From: Aminithiophilus ramosus
GTDB taxonomy: Bacteria; Synergistota; Synergistia; Synergistales; Aminithiophilaceae
Reading direction: 5' to 3'
DNA length: 64,000 bases
Assembly (NCBI RefSeq): GCF_018069705.1
Contig: NZ_CP072943.1
Coordinates: 868,001-932,000, forward strand
This document shows, one piece after another, positions 56,640 through 64,000 of this stretch (the stretch's first letter is position 1; each line of letters begins with the position of its first letter). A program made the position numbers and the translations under genes. Under the pieces are notes generated by a model. The model saw nothing but the letters and a program-made list of their open reading frames with translations, ran no database searches and was not told the origin of the DNA.

Positions 56640-58781
56640 TTATACCTCGTCCTCCCTATAGCTGTTGAAAATGACATCGAGCTCCCCATGCTCTCGGCGG
56701 AAGATTTCGACGAGGGCGGGGTCGAAGTGACCGGGCCTGAGGCGGTCATCCCCTTCGAGGATGATGGAGACGGCCTTCTCGTGGCTGAAGGCCCCTTTGT
56801 AGGCCCGAGAGGAGCGGAGGGCATCGTAGACATCGGCCAGGGCCATGACGCGGGCCTCCCAGGGGATGGCCTCTCCGGCCAGACCCTCCGGATAGCCCTT
56901 GCCGTCCCAGCGCTCGTGATGGTAGAGACAGATCTTCCGTCCCGGGTCGAGCCACCGGGCCTCTCCGAGGATCTCGGCCCCCCAGCGGGTGTGGTTTTTG
57001 ATCAGCTCGAACTCCTCCGCCGTCAGACGCCCCGGTTTGGTCAGGATATAGCGAGGCACCCGCAGCTTTCCGATGTCGTGCAGGCGGGAGAAGAAGCCGA
57101 CCCGCTCGATCTCCTCGTCGTTCTTGCCGAGGCGGCGGGCGAGGAAGCGACAGTAGGCCTCGGTGCGGGCGACATGCTCGGCCGTCTCGTCGTGATAGAG
57201 AGCCGTCAGATGCTGGAGGCGGCCGGCCATGTAGGAGTAGGACTGCCTCAGCTCCTCGAGGGAGCGCTGCACGTCGAGGCTCCCGGCCAGGAAGGCTCCG
57301 AGGGGAACGAGGGATTCGATGAGATGGTCGTCGCGTTCGCGCCGCTCCTTCCAGGAGAGGGTGAGGACACCGAGGACGCGCCCCATATGGACGAGAGGGA
57401 GGAGGAATTCGCTGCGGACCTCGTCGTGGACCTCGAAATAGCCCGACTCGGTTCCGACGTCGGCTATCCAGAGCGGACGCCCCTCCCGCACGGCCCTGCC
57501 GGCGAGACAGGCGTCGAAGGGCAGAGCCGTGCGGGAGGGGAGCCCCAGATAGCCTTTTTCCACGAGAAGGACGAGCCCCTCTCCCTCGACGCGATCGACG
57601 GCGACGCCGGAGGCCTCGCCCACGTCGAGAAGGATCTCGGCCATCCGCCCCAGGAGTCCCTCGTCTCCCTTGGAGGAGACGGCCCGGGAGGCCTCGAGCA
57701 TACATCGCCAGAGGTCCTCGCGATGACGGATGGCCTCGTTCGTCTCCGTCAGAGCCACGTTCATCGACTCCAGCTCCTGGCTGTAGGAGATGAGCTCCTC
57801 CTGCTGGGCCACCAGGGTCTGTAGCGAACTGGCCAGGGCCTGTCCGAAGGTCGTCACCTCTTCGAGGCGGCTCCCCTGGGAGAAGATCGTCATTCCTCTG
57901 CTGAGTTCCTCGATCGTCGCCGTATAGTCCGAGGGGATCCTGACGGAGTCGAGATGATCGCGCATGGAGACGGCGGCGAGGCGGGCCTGCTCCATGGGGT
58001 CGAGAACCTGTCTGGAGACGATGGACCAGAAACTCCAAAGGAGCAGCAGGCTGGACAGCCCCAGAAGGACGGGGAGGTAGAGCCTCCCCACCAGGGTCTT
58101 CAGGAAGGAGCGGAGCGGGACATGGACGAAAAGGCGCAGACCGGCCAGAGGGAGACTGTAGGCCCGTCCCCAGAAGAGATCTCCCCAGGGAGCCTTACTC
58201 CACTGGGGTTGCGATCGCAGGAAAGAGGGGGGAATCATGCCGCGGGAGACGAAGGGATCGTCGGGAAGCCCCCAGAGAACAACCCCCCTGGCGTCGCAGA
58301 GGATCATCCTCCGCAGGGCCTCCAGCCCGTCGTCGTCGGAGAAGACCTCCTGGAGGTCGAGGTGGACGCCGACGACGAAGGATCGGCCCTCGCTTTCGAC
58401 GAGGCGGACCAGGAGGGGATCGCCTGAGGGGGAAAAAAGCGGCGACGTCGCCCAAAGAGGCCCGACGGACGTGGGATGGAAGCCGAGAGGAAGCGCCCCC
58501 CTGACGGCGGAGCCCGTCCTCTGGCCGTCGACGGGCGAAAGAAGGACCACGTCGAGGGCCGCCGTCTCGCCGCGGGCCGTGACGAGAAAGGGAAGGATCT
58601 CCTCGACGCCGCGGAGCTGGTGCAGCAGACGGGCATAGACGCTCTGAGTCAGGAGACGGGCCATGCGCTCCCGCTCGGCAAACTCGTCGCGGACGGCGGC
58701 GAACCCGAGGAGGACGATGATCAGCGTCAGCAGGACGAGAAGCGCCCCGAAAAAGGGAACGATAAAGCGGCGCAGCCTCAA
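56640..58781 (-). CDS. Membrane sensor with GAF and HD-GYP domains (c-di-GMP phosphodiesterase)
   Basis: A 713-residue protein. Membrane helices at about residues 8-28 and 235-256 enclose a periplasmic sensor domain. A HAMP-like and coiled-coil stretch (260-350) leads to a GAF domain (about 365-510) and a complete HD-GYP domain with RLHDIGKLRVP and HHERWDGKGYPEG. It probably hydrolyses c-di-GMP in response to an envelope signal. The start is TTG with GGAGGG ten bases upstream. It heads an operon with trmI, queH, the AIR-synthase-like gene and the peptidase. Confidence 0.88.
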   Translation of the reverse strand: MRLRRFIVPFFGALLVLLTLIIVLLGFAAVRDEFAERERMARLLTQSVYARLLHQLRGVEEILPFLVTARGETAALDVVLLSPVDGQRTGSAVRGALPLGFHPTSVGPLWATSPLFSPSGDPLLVRLVESEGRSFVVGVHLDLQEVFSDDDGLEALRRMILCDARGVVLWGLPDDPFVSRGMIPPSFLRSQPQWSKAPWGDLFWGRAYSLPLAGLRLFVHVPLRSFLKTLVGRLYLPVLLGLSSLLLLWSFWSIVSRQVLDPMEQARLAAVSMRDHLDSVRIPSDYTATIEELSRGMTIFSQGSRLEEVTTFGQALASSLQTLVAQQEELISYSQELESMNVALTETNEAIRHREDLWRCMLEASRAVSSKGDEGLLGRMAEILLDVGEASGVAVDRVEGEGLVLLVEKGYLGLPSRTALPFDACLAGRAVREGRPLWIADVGTESGYFEVHDEVRSEFLLPLVHMGRVLGVLTLSWKERRERDDHLIESLVPLGAFLAGSLDVQRSLEELRQSYSYMAGRLQHLTALYHDETAEHVARTEAYCRFLARRLGKNDEEIERVGFFSRLHDIGKLRVPRYILTKPGRLTAEEFELIKNHTRWGAEILGEARWLDPGRKICLYHHERWDGKGYPEGLAGEAIPWEARVMALADVYDALRSSRAYKGAFSHEKAVSIILEGDDRLRPGHFDPALVEIFRREHGELDVIFNSYREDEV

Positions 58782-58865
58782 CGGGTCTTATCCCTCCGGT
58801 CAGCGGTCAGGATGGTCGTTTTTGCGGTGCCTCCATTGTAACAGGAGTGACGGTGAAAGGAGAGA

Positions 58866-59750
58866 TCAGTCGTTTCGGAGGAGGAAGCGGACGGCGACGC
58901 GCACCTTCGGCCCCAGGCCGGGGCGGAAGCGCCACTGGGTCAGGGCCTTTCGGGCCGACTCGTCGAGAAGGGAGAAGGAACTGCTCACCTCGACCTCCGC
59001 CGCGACGACGGCACCACGGATATCGAGAGTCGCCACGACGACGACCTCTCCCTCCTCTTTCCTGCGGCGCGAGGCCAGGGGATAGAGGGGCTCGACGCGG
59101 CGGACGATATCGGCCGCTCCGGCCGTGACGACGTCGTCCGCGGAAGCGCCGGGTGACGTCGGGGCCCCTCCTTCCATGTCCCTTGACGGCAGCCGCTCCG
59201 GGAACGAGGAAGAAAGGGCCCTCGCCGCCGACGATCCCTCCACCCTTTCAGACGAGGAAGGAGAGACCGCGGCCTCGTGTTTTCTCTCGGCCTTGGCGTC
59301 GGGTTTCGGTTCGGGTTTCGGTTCGGGTTTCGGTTCGGGTTTCGGTTCGGGTTTCGGTTCGGGTTTCGGTTCGGGTTTCGGTTCGGGTTTCGGTTCGGGT
59401 TTCGGTTCGGGTTTCGGTTCGGGCTTCGGTTCAGGTTTCGGTTCGGGTTTCGGTTCGGGCTTCGGCTCAGGTCTCGGTTCAGGTCTCGGTTCGGGTTTCG
59501 GTTCGGGTTCGGGTTTCTGCGGCCCCTCTTCGGGCTCGACCACGCTCTCCCGTGGGCGATTCCCCTTTTCCCCGTCGACCTCACCCTGGGAAGAGACCTC
59601 CTCTGCAGGGCCCGAGGAGGCGGCCAGGCGCAGCGTCAGGGTGGGCACGACAGGCGAGGGCCTTTCCGGGACAGGCAGACGCAGAAGAACGGCCAGACAG
59701 AGGAGATGGAGGAGAAGGCTCGCGGCGAGAGGCAGAGGCCAGCGTTTCAC
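58866..59750 (-). CDS. tonB: TonB energy-transducing protein with long Lys-Pro-Glu-Pro repeat
   Basis: A 294-residue protein with an N-terminal membrane helix ([13 protein letters not shown]), a periplasmic spacer of about 17 KPEP units (residues about 77-150), a low-complexity segment and the C-terminal TonB domain ([22 protein letters not shown], ending [10 protein letters not shown]). It couples the proton gradient to outer-membrane receptors, which also shows that the cell has an outer membrane. It overlaps exbD by four bases. The spacer is built from a nearly perfect 12-bp DNA repeat. Confidence 0.92.
   Translation of the reverse strand: MKRWPLPLAASLLLHLLCLAVLLRLPVPERPSPVVPTLTLRLAASSGPAEEVSSQGEVDGEKGNRPRESVVEPEEGPQKPEPEPKPEPRPEPRPEPKPEPKPEPKPEPKPEPKPEPKPEPKPEPKPEPKPEPKPEPKPEPKPEPKPEPKPDAKAERKHEAAVSPSSSERVEGSSAARALSSSFPERLPSRDMEGGAPTSPGASADDVVTAGAADIVRRVEPLYPLASRRRKEEGEVVVVATLDIRGAVVAAEVEVSSSFSLLDESARKALTQWRFRPGLGPKVRVAVRFLLRND
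59299..59515. repeat. 12-bp tandem repeat coding for the TonB KPEP spacer
   Basis: About 17 copies of the unit GGTTCGGGTTTC (plus strand), mostly identical with a few third-base changes near the 3' side. Multiples of 12 bp keep the frame, so copy number can change without destroying TonB. Confidence 0.95.
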
Positions 59751-60136
59751 GGGAGAGGCTCTCCTCCCCCCAGGGCGAGACCGATCTCGTCGATCCCCTC
59801 CCGGCGGAGCCCATCGAGAAGGGAGGCGACGAGACCGTAGGGGACCTCCCTGTCGCCTGCTAAAAGAAGGGGGCGTTTGGCCTCCTTGGCCTCACGGGCC
59901 CGGGCGAGGAGATCGTCCCGCCCCACGTTCTCTCCGGCCCAGAGGAAAGAGCCGTCGGCGAGAACGGTGATGACGAGGGGATGGGCCGGGAGGGGTTCCC
60001 CCTGACCGGAGGGGAGGTCGACGTCAAGGCGGCCCTGGACAAAGGCCGCCGTCAGGACGAAAAAGAGGATGAGCATGAAAAGGACGTCGATGAGAGGCGT
60101 CAGGTCCACCTCGGGAGAGGAGCGCCGCCGGCTCAT
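59747..60136 (-). CDS. exbD: ExbD biopolymer transport protein
   Basis: A 129-residue protein with one N-terminal membrane helix that contains the essential aspartate ([19 protein letters not shown]) and a periplasmic domain. It forms the proton-driven motor with ExbB and TonB. Its ATG overlaps the stop of the binding-protein gene (ATGA), and it overlaps tonB at its end. Confidence 0.94.
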   Translation of the reverse strand: MSRRRSSPEVDLTPLIDVLFMLILFFVLTAAFVQGRLDVDLPSGQGEPLPAHPLVITVLADGSFLWAGENVGRDDLLARAREAKEAKRPLLLAGDREVPYGLVASLLDGLRREGIDEIGLALGGGEPLP

Positions 60137-60975
60137 GGTTCCCGTCTCGCTTCGATCATGGTCACGATCTCCTCGGCGGCGAGGGCGACGCCGGGGCCGG
60201 GATGGAAGAGGATGTCGGCGGGCAGCTCCACGACGGCTCCCCGGGCGATGGCCCGGAGGGGAATGCCCCGGAAGAGTTCGATGAAGTCCTCCGACCGGAT
60301 GGTCATCCCCCGACTTGCACGGGCGACGACGACGATATCCGGGTCCAGGGCGAGAACTTTCTCCCGATCCACTTGGGGAAAGGTGTAGACGATCCCTCCG
60401 GCGGCGTTGGGAACGCCGATGCGATCCAGGATATCATCGAGATAGTTCGACCCACCGGCGATGGTCAGAGGATCGGTCCAGACGACGACGAGGAGAGAGG
60501 GAGGATGGCCGCCGAAACGCTCGGCCACTCTCCGGCCCAGCTCGTCGAGGCGGGTGTCGATGGCCTCGACGAGGGCAAGGGCCCTTTCCTCCCGGCCCAG
60601 GCTCCGTCCCAGAGAGAGAAGGGCCTTACCGACCTCTTCGAGGCCCTGATGGAGGGAGAGGGTCAGGGTGGCGATCTTCAGTTCCTCCAGGCGGCGGAGA
60701 AGCTCGGCGTGAAAGGTGACGGTTCCGACGACGAGGGTGGGCCTCAGGGCCAGAATGCGCTCCAGAGAGGGATCGAGATAGCCTCCCACGCGAGGCAGGG
60801 AAAGAACCTCCTCGGGAGAGACGTCGAAATCGGTGACCCCAACGACGGAGCCCCCTTCGCCGAGGGCGAAGAGGCTCTCCGTGATGGCCGGGGCGAGGGA
60901 GACGATGCGCTCCTCTCCACGGGCGGGGACGAAAAGAGCCAGCAGAAGGGCCAGGACGAGAAAAGGTCGGGTCAT
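60133..60975 (-). CDS. Periplasmic metal-complex (B12/siderophore/haem) binding protein, BtuF-like
   Basis: A 280-residue class III solute-binding protein with a signal peptide (residues 1-20, FLVLALLLALFVPARG). The fold is recognised from RIVSLAPAITESLFALGEG, VVGVTDFDVSPEE, RVGGYLDPSLERILALRPTLVV and the C-terminal DIVVVARASRG. BtuF, FhuD-like and haem-binding proteins share it, and the ligand cannot be fixed from sequence. It lies between exbB and exbD, overlapping both by four bases, but no ABC permease or ATPase is in the operon. Confidence 0.85.
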   Translation of the reverse strand: MTRPFLVLALLLALFVPARGEERIVSLAPAITESLFALGEGGSVVGVTDFDVSPEEVLSLPRVGGYLDPSLERILALRPTLVVGTVTFHAELLRRLEELKIATLTLSLHQGLEEVGKALLSLGRSLGREERALALVEAIDTRLDELGRRVAERFGGHPPSLLVVVWTDPLTIAGGSNYLDDILDRIGVPNAAGGIVYTFPQVDREKVLALDPDIVVVARASRGMTIRSEDFIELFRGIPLRAIARGAVVELPADILFHPGPGVALAAEEIVTMIEARREP

Positions 60976-61589
60976 GGGCGATCGCCGCCGAGAAGCTTTT
61001 CGCGGACGAGGAAGTCCGTCGTGCGGAGGAGAGTCTCCTCCTCGTCGTCGACGCGGTGGATCAGGTAGGCATGGACCAGAATGACCGGAACGGCGACGGA
61101 GAGGCCGGCCACGGTGGTGATCAGGGCCTTCCAGATCCCGGCGGCGAGAAAGGCCATATCGGCCCGTCCGCCTTCGGGGAGGATGCGGAAGATGTCGATC
61201 ATCCCCAGGACCGTGCCCAGAAGCCCCAGAAGAGGGGCCACCCGGGCCAGGGTCGCCAGAAGGTCCAGTCCCTTCTGCCAGCGAAAAAGCTCCCGCCGCA
61301 CCTGCTGACCGAGCAGCTCCCTCAGGGCCTCCCTGTCGACGGCCCAATGGCTGACGGCGGCGGCGCAGAGGCGATGGGCCGACGTGTCGGCGCCTTGCAC
61401 CAGGGACGAGGCCCTCTCTCTGTCCCTATCGTGAAGGGCCTTGCACAGTTCCAGTTCCAGGGCGACCACGTCGGTTCGATTGCGCCGGAAGAAAAGAAGG
61501 CGCTCGACGACGACGGCGAAGGAGACGACGGAGAGGCCGCCGATGACCCAGAGGACGGGACCGCCGAAAGCGACGAGAGAAAGGTCCAT
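60972..61589 (-). CDS. exbB: ExbB/MotA-TolQ-type proton channel protein
   Basis: A 205-residue inner-membrane protein with three helices. The conserved core is LATLARVAPLLGLLGTVLGMIDIF and the following LAAGIWKALITTVAGLSVAVPV. It conducts protons for ExbD/TonB. It starts 16 bases after the transketolase stop, which suggests co-transcription. Confidence 0.93.
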   Translation of the reverse strand: MDLSLVAFGGPVLWVIGGLSVVSFAVVVERLLFFRRNRTDVVALELELCKALHDRDRERASSLVQGADTSAHRLCAAAVSHWAVDREALRELLGQQVRRELFRWQKGLDLLATLARVAPLLGLLGTVLGMIDIFRILPEGGRADMAFLAAGIWKALITTVAGLSVAVPVILVHAYLIHRVDDEEETLLRTTDFLVREKLLGGDRP

Positions 61590-61605
61590 GACAAAAAAAC
61601 CGGGC

Positions 61606-63543
61606 TCAGCGGAGACAGTCGACGGCGGCGCGGGCTATGGCGTCGACATCGAGGCCCATGGCGGCAAAGACGTCGTCGGAGGCCCCCGACTCGCCGTAGC
61701 GCGTCACGCCCAAGGGCTGGAAGCGGATGGGCCGGCCGAGCTGCATCAGGCTCATGGCGACGATGGAGCCGAGACCGCTGTTGACGTTATGATCTTCGAC
61801 GGTGACGACGGCCCCCGTCGAAGAGGCCTCGACGAGATCGGCGATGTCGATGTGCAGGGGCGTCGCCGCGTGGCAGACGCGGGCCGACAGTCCTCGCCCG
61901 GCCAGGATTTCCCGCGCCGCCAGCGCCCTGTGGATCATGTGGCCGCAGGCCAGAAGGGTCAGATCCGTTCCGGGTCGGACGACGTCGAGAGCTCCGTAGC
62001 GGAAGCGATAGGAGGAGCCGAAGAAGGGACGGCCCTCTTCGTCCGTGACGACGGGCAACTTGCTCCGGCCCATGGCGAGGCAAGTGTTCCCCCAGCTGGA
62101 AAGGGCCCATCGGGTGGCCCTGTCGGTCTGATTGGGGTCGGCGGGGACGACGAGCTTCCAGCCGAAGGTGTTCCGCAGGAGGCCGATGTAGTCGATGGCC
62201 TGGTGGGTCTTGCCGTCCTCTCCGACGTCGAGGCCCACATGGGTCAGGACGAGCTTGACGTTGGCGTCGTTGATGTCGTTGAGACGCTGCTGATTGTAGG
62301 CCTCGGATAGACCGAAGACGCCGAAATCGGCCCAGAGGGCCACGACTCCGGCGGCCGAGGCCGCTCCGGCAACGGTGGCCGTGGCGTGTTCCTGGATGCC
62401 CGTCTCGACGAAGGAGCGGGGACAGGCGGCGGCGAAGCCGTCGACTTTGACGGAACCGGCGAGATCGCAGTCGAAGACGAGAAGAGGCGTCCGGCCGGCG
62501 ACGCCCTCGTTGAGACGTCCCACATCGGTCAGGGCCGTCCCGAAGGCCGATCGATTGTCCGTCGCCTTCTCCGGGCCGTAGACCCTCGGCTCGCCCGTAT
62601 CGAGATAGATGGGATAGCGCGTGAGGTTCCGTCCGTCGGGACGCTCGTCCCGCCGCCTCTGTCGAAGCGGCTCAAGCTCCTGATCGTCGCCGCCCAGCTC
62701 CGCCATGGCACGGGCGTAGAGATCGCCCGAGACGGTCTTGCCGTGATAATCGGCGATCCCCTCCATGAAGGAGACGCCTCTGCCCATGACGGTGCGGCAG
62801 AGAACGACAGAGGGACGATCGCTCCTGCCGGCCTCTACGAGGACGTCGAAAAGGGCCTGGATGTCGTGACCGTCGCAGTGCAGGACCTGCCAGCCGTCGA
62901 TTTTCCAGAGGGCCTCGATGTCGGCGGCCATGACCGATTCCGTCGTGCCCGAAATCTGAATGCCGTTCATGTCGATGAGGACCGTCACCGCCGAGAGACC
63001 TTCCTTGACGGCGATGCGCCTCGCCTCGGCGTTCTGCCCCTTCACCTGCTCTCCGTCTCCCATGAGGGCGAAAACCCGCCCCGAATGGCCCCGGGCCCTC
63101 TGGGCCAAGGCGAAACCGACGGCCGCCGAAAGCCCCTGGCCCAGGTTGCCCGTCCCCCAGTCGATGCCGGGAAGATCTCTCTCGACATGACCCTGATAGG
63201 GACTGCCGACCTGGCGAAAGTGGGCGACGGCCTCTTGGGGGTCGAAAAAGCCGAGCCAGGCCAGGGCGGAGTAGACCCCGGGCGAAGTGTGACCGTGGCT
63301 GACGACGACGTAATCCCTGTCGAGATGGGAGGCGTTGTCGGGCGTCAGGTCGGCGACGGCGTAGGTCATGAGGGCCATCTCCAGGCTGGACAGAGAGCCG
63401 GCGGGATGACCGCTTTCGGCAAGGGTCGTCATCGTCACGGCCCAGCGACGACAGGTCGTCGCCCCGTCTCGAAGGATCTTGAGCGTGTCGTCGTCGAGAG
63501 GACCGGCGGGACGGTTGGAAAGCGCTATCTTCTTGAAGGCCAC
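61606..63543 (-). CDS. tkt: Transketolase
   Basis: A single-chain transketolase of 645 residues (pentose phosphate pathway). The thiamine-diphosphate site is GDGEQVKGQNAE with the preceding GTGNLGQGLSAAVG; the pyrimidine domain has FVETGIQEHATATVAGAAS; the C-terminal domain is complete. The GTG at 63543 has GGAGGG ten bases upstream and fits the family start better than an in-frame codon at 63594. The segment before residue 330 is close to archaeal-type split transketolases fused into one chain. Confidence 0.9.
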   Translation of the reverse strand: MAFKKIALSNRPAGPLDDDTLKILRDGATTCRRWAVTMTTLAESGHPAGSLSSLEMALMTYAVADLTPDNASHLDRDYVVVSHGHTSPGVYSALAWLGFFDPQEAVAHFRQVGSPYQGHVERDLPGIDWGTGNLGQGLSAAVGFALAQRARGHSGRVFALMGDGEQVKGQNAEARRIAVKEGLSAVTVLIDMNGIQISGTTESVMAADIEALWKIDGWQVLHCDGHDIQALFDVLVEAGRSDRPSVVLCRTVMGRGVSFMEGIADYHGKTVSGDLYARAMAELGGDDQELEPLRQRRRDERPDGRNLTRYPIYLDTGEPRVYGPEKATDNRSAFGTALTDVGRLNEGVAGRTPLLVFDCDLAGSVKVDGFAAACPRSFVETGIQEHATATVAGAASAAGVVALWADFGVFGLSEAYNQQRLNDINDANVKLVLTHVGLDVGEDGKTHQAIDYIGLLRNTFGWKLVVPADPNQTDRATRWALSSWGNTCLAMGRSKLPVVTDEEGRPFFGSSYRFRYGALDVVRPGTDLTLLACGHMIHRALAAREILAGRGLSARVCHAATPLHIDIADLVEASSTGAVVTVEDHNVNSGLGSIVAMSLMQLGRPIRFQPLGVTRYGESGASDDVFAAMGLDVDAIARAAVDCLR

Positions 63544-63600
63544 TGGGAAATCACCCTCCGTGCGGTTCGGATAGGTCCTGGGAGAACCACCCAAGAGTAT

Positions 63601-63637
63601 AGCCCGAAGGGGGACGGAAAACGTCCCCCTTCGGGCT
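63601..63637 (-). terminator. Hairpin after alanine dehydrogenase
   Basis: A perfect 16-bp stem (63601-63616 with 63622-63637) and a 5-base loop between the ald stop and the transketolase start. The following T content is low. Confidence 0.6.
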
Positions 63638-63665
63638 CCCTTTCCGTAGACGGAAAATTCTCGCG

Positions 63666-63998
63666 TCAGAGGGAGAGGGCCTCCTCGGGATCGACGTAGA
63701 GCGCTTCGAGACCGAAGGCCTGAGCCACGGGGAGGCAGGTGATCTTTCCCCTATGGACGTTGAGTCCTCCCAGAAGGGGTGCGTTGCCTCGGCAGGCCTC
63801 GACGCCCCGGGCGGCCAGTTTGAGGCCGTAAGCTGTCGTATAGTTGCTGAGGGAATAGGTCGACGTCCGGGCGTAGGCGCCGGGCATGTTGGCCACGCAG
63901 TAGTGAATGACGTTGTCGACGACGAAAACGGGATCGCTGTGCGTCGTCGGATGAGACGTCTCGGCGATGCCGCCCTGGTCGATGGCGACGTCGACGAA
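63666..63998 (-). CDS. ald: Alanine dehydrogenase, C-terminal 110 residues (partial)
   Basis: The gene runs out of the window at its 5' side. The visible part (VDVAIDQGGIAETSHPTTHSDP, then HYCVANMPGAYARTSTYSLSN and GLNVHRGKITCLPVAQAFGLE) is unmistakably the C-terminal region of NAD-dependent alanine dehydrogenase, which interconverts alanine with pyruvate and ammonia. It suits a cell that ferments amino acids. One base pair at the window edge belongs to an incomplete codon. Confidence 0.95.
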   Translation of the reverse strand, partial: FVDVAIDQGGIAETSHPTTHSDPVFVVDNVIHYCVANMPGAYARTSTYSLSNYTTAYGLKLAARGVEACRGNAPLLGGLNVHRGKITCLPVAQAFGLEALYVDPEEALSL

Positions 63999-64000
63999 GA

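Noticed and set aside
59299-59515. Possible CRISPR array
   Set aside because: The repeat unit is 12 bp with no spacers and codes for the TonB KPEP region.
59125-59970. Plus-strand frames with Gly-Ser-Gly-Phe, Arg-Val-Ser-Val and Phe-Gly-Phe-Arg repeats
   Set aside because: They are the complement of the 12-bp TonB repeat, which keeps all frames open. The minus-strand TonB gene has a membrane helix, a TonB domain and operon context.

Overview
The window comes from a high-GC, anaerobic, amino-acid- or organic-acid-fermenting bacterium with two membranes. The evidence is a TonB/ExbB/ExbD system, a tungsten-type aldehyde:ferredoxin oxidoreductase, pyruvate:ferredoxin oxidoreductase, citrate lyase, rubredoxin, GatCAB and alanine dehydrogenase. 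The mix fits Synergistota best; this is inferred from gene content, not from a database search.

Layout. 1-4.6 kb: end of a ketopantoate-reductase-like gene, an aldehyde:ferredoxin oxidoreductase with a ThiS/MoaD-like partner, adenine deaminase and a small membrane protein. 5-18.4 kb: CorA, two secreted phosphoesterases, a CitB/DpiA-type response regulator, a nitrilase-family enzyme, c-di-GMP proteins, a stand-alone HEAGH mini-peptidase, an RNA methyltransferase, and a decayed SBP-GGDEF gene. 18.7-22.4 kb: an EF-G-like GTPase, an acetyltransferase gene broken by an amber codon, and a methyltransferase. 22.6-39 kb: one long minus-strand block carA-carB-miaB-comEA-comEC-coaX-dusB-lysS-ligA-gatC-gatA-gatB behind a perfect -35/-10 promoter and a leader terminator.

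39.5-52.8 kb is the most interesting part. Two almost identical cobalamin riboswitches in series, each followed by its own terminator, precede aconitase, isocitrate dehydrogenase, citrate lyase (citD, citE, citF), pyruvate:ferredoxin oxidoreductase and an oxaloacetate-decarboxylase-type carboxyltransferase. Run in the reductive direction, these enzymes convert 2-oxoglutarate to isocitrate, citrate, acetate plus oxaloacetate, pyruvate and acetyl-CoA. From glutamate to pyruvate this has the same net result as the B12-dependent glutamate mutase (methylaspartate) route. I infer a B12-independent glutamate fermentation pathway that is switched off when B12 is present. In this genome its last two genes are broken: nifJ by a 1269-bp IS3-family element with a 3-bp target duplication, and oadA by an amber codon at a conserved glutamine.

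52.9-64 kb: rubredoxin, an operon of HD-GYP sensor, trmI, queH, a HypE/AIR-synthase-like gene and an M24 peptidase, then transketolase-exbB-metal/B12-binding protein-exbD-tonB, and the 3' part of alanine dehydrogenase. Four broken genes in 64 kb suggest ongoing gene loss or relaxed selection.
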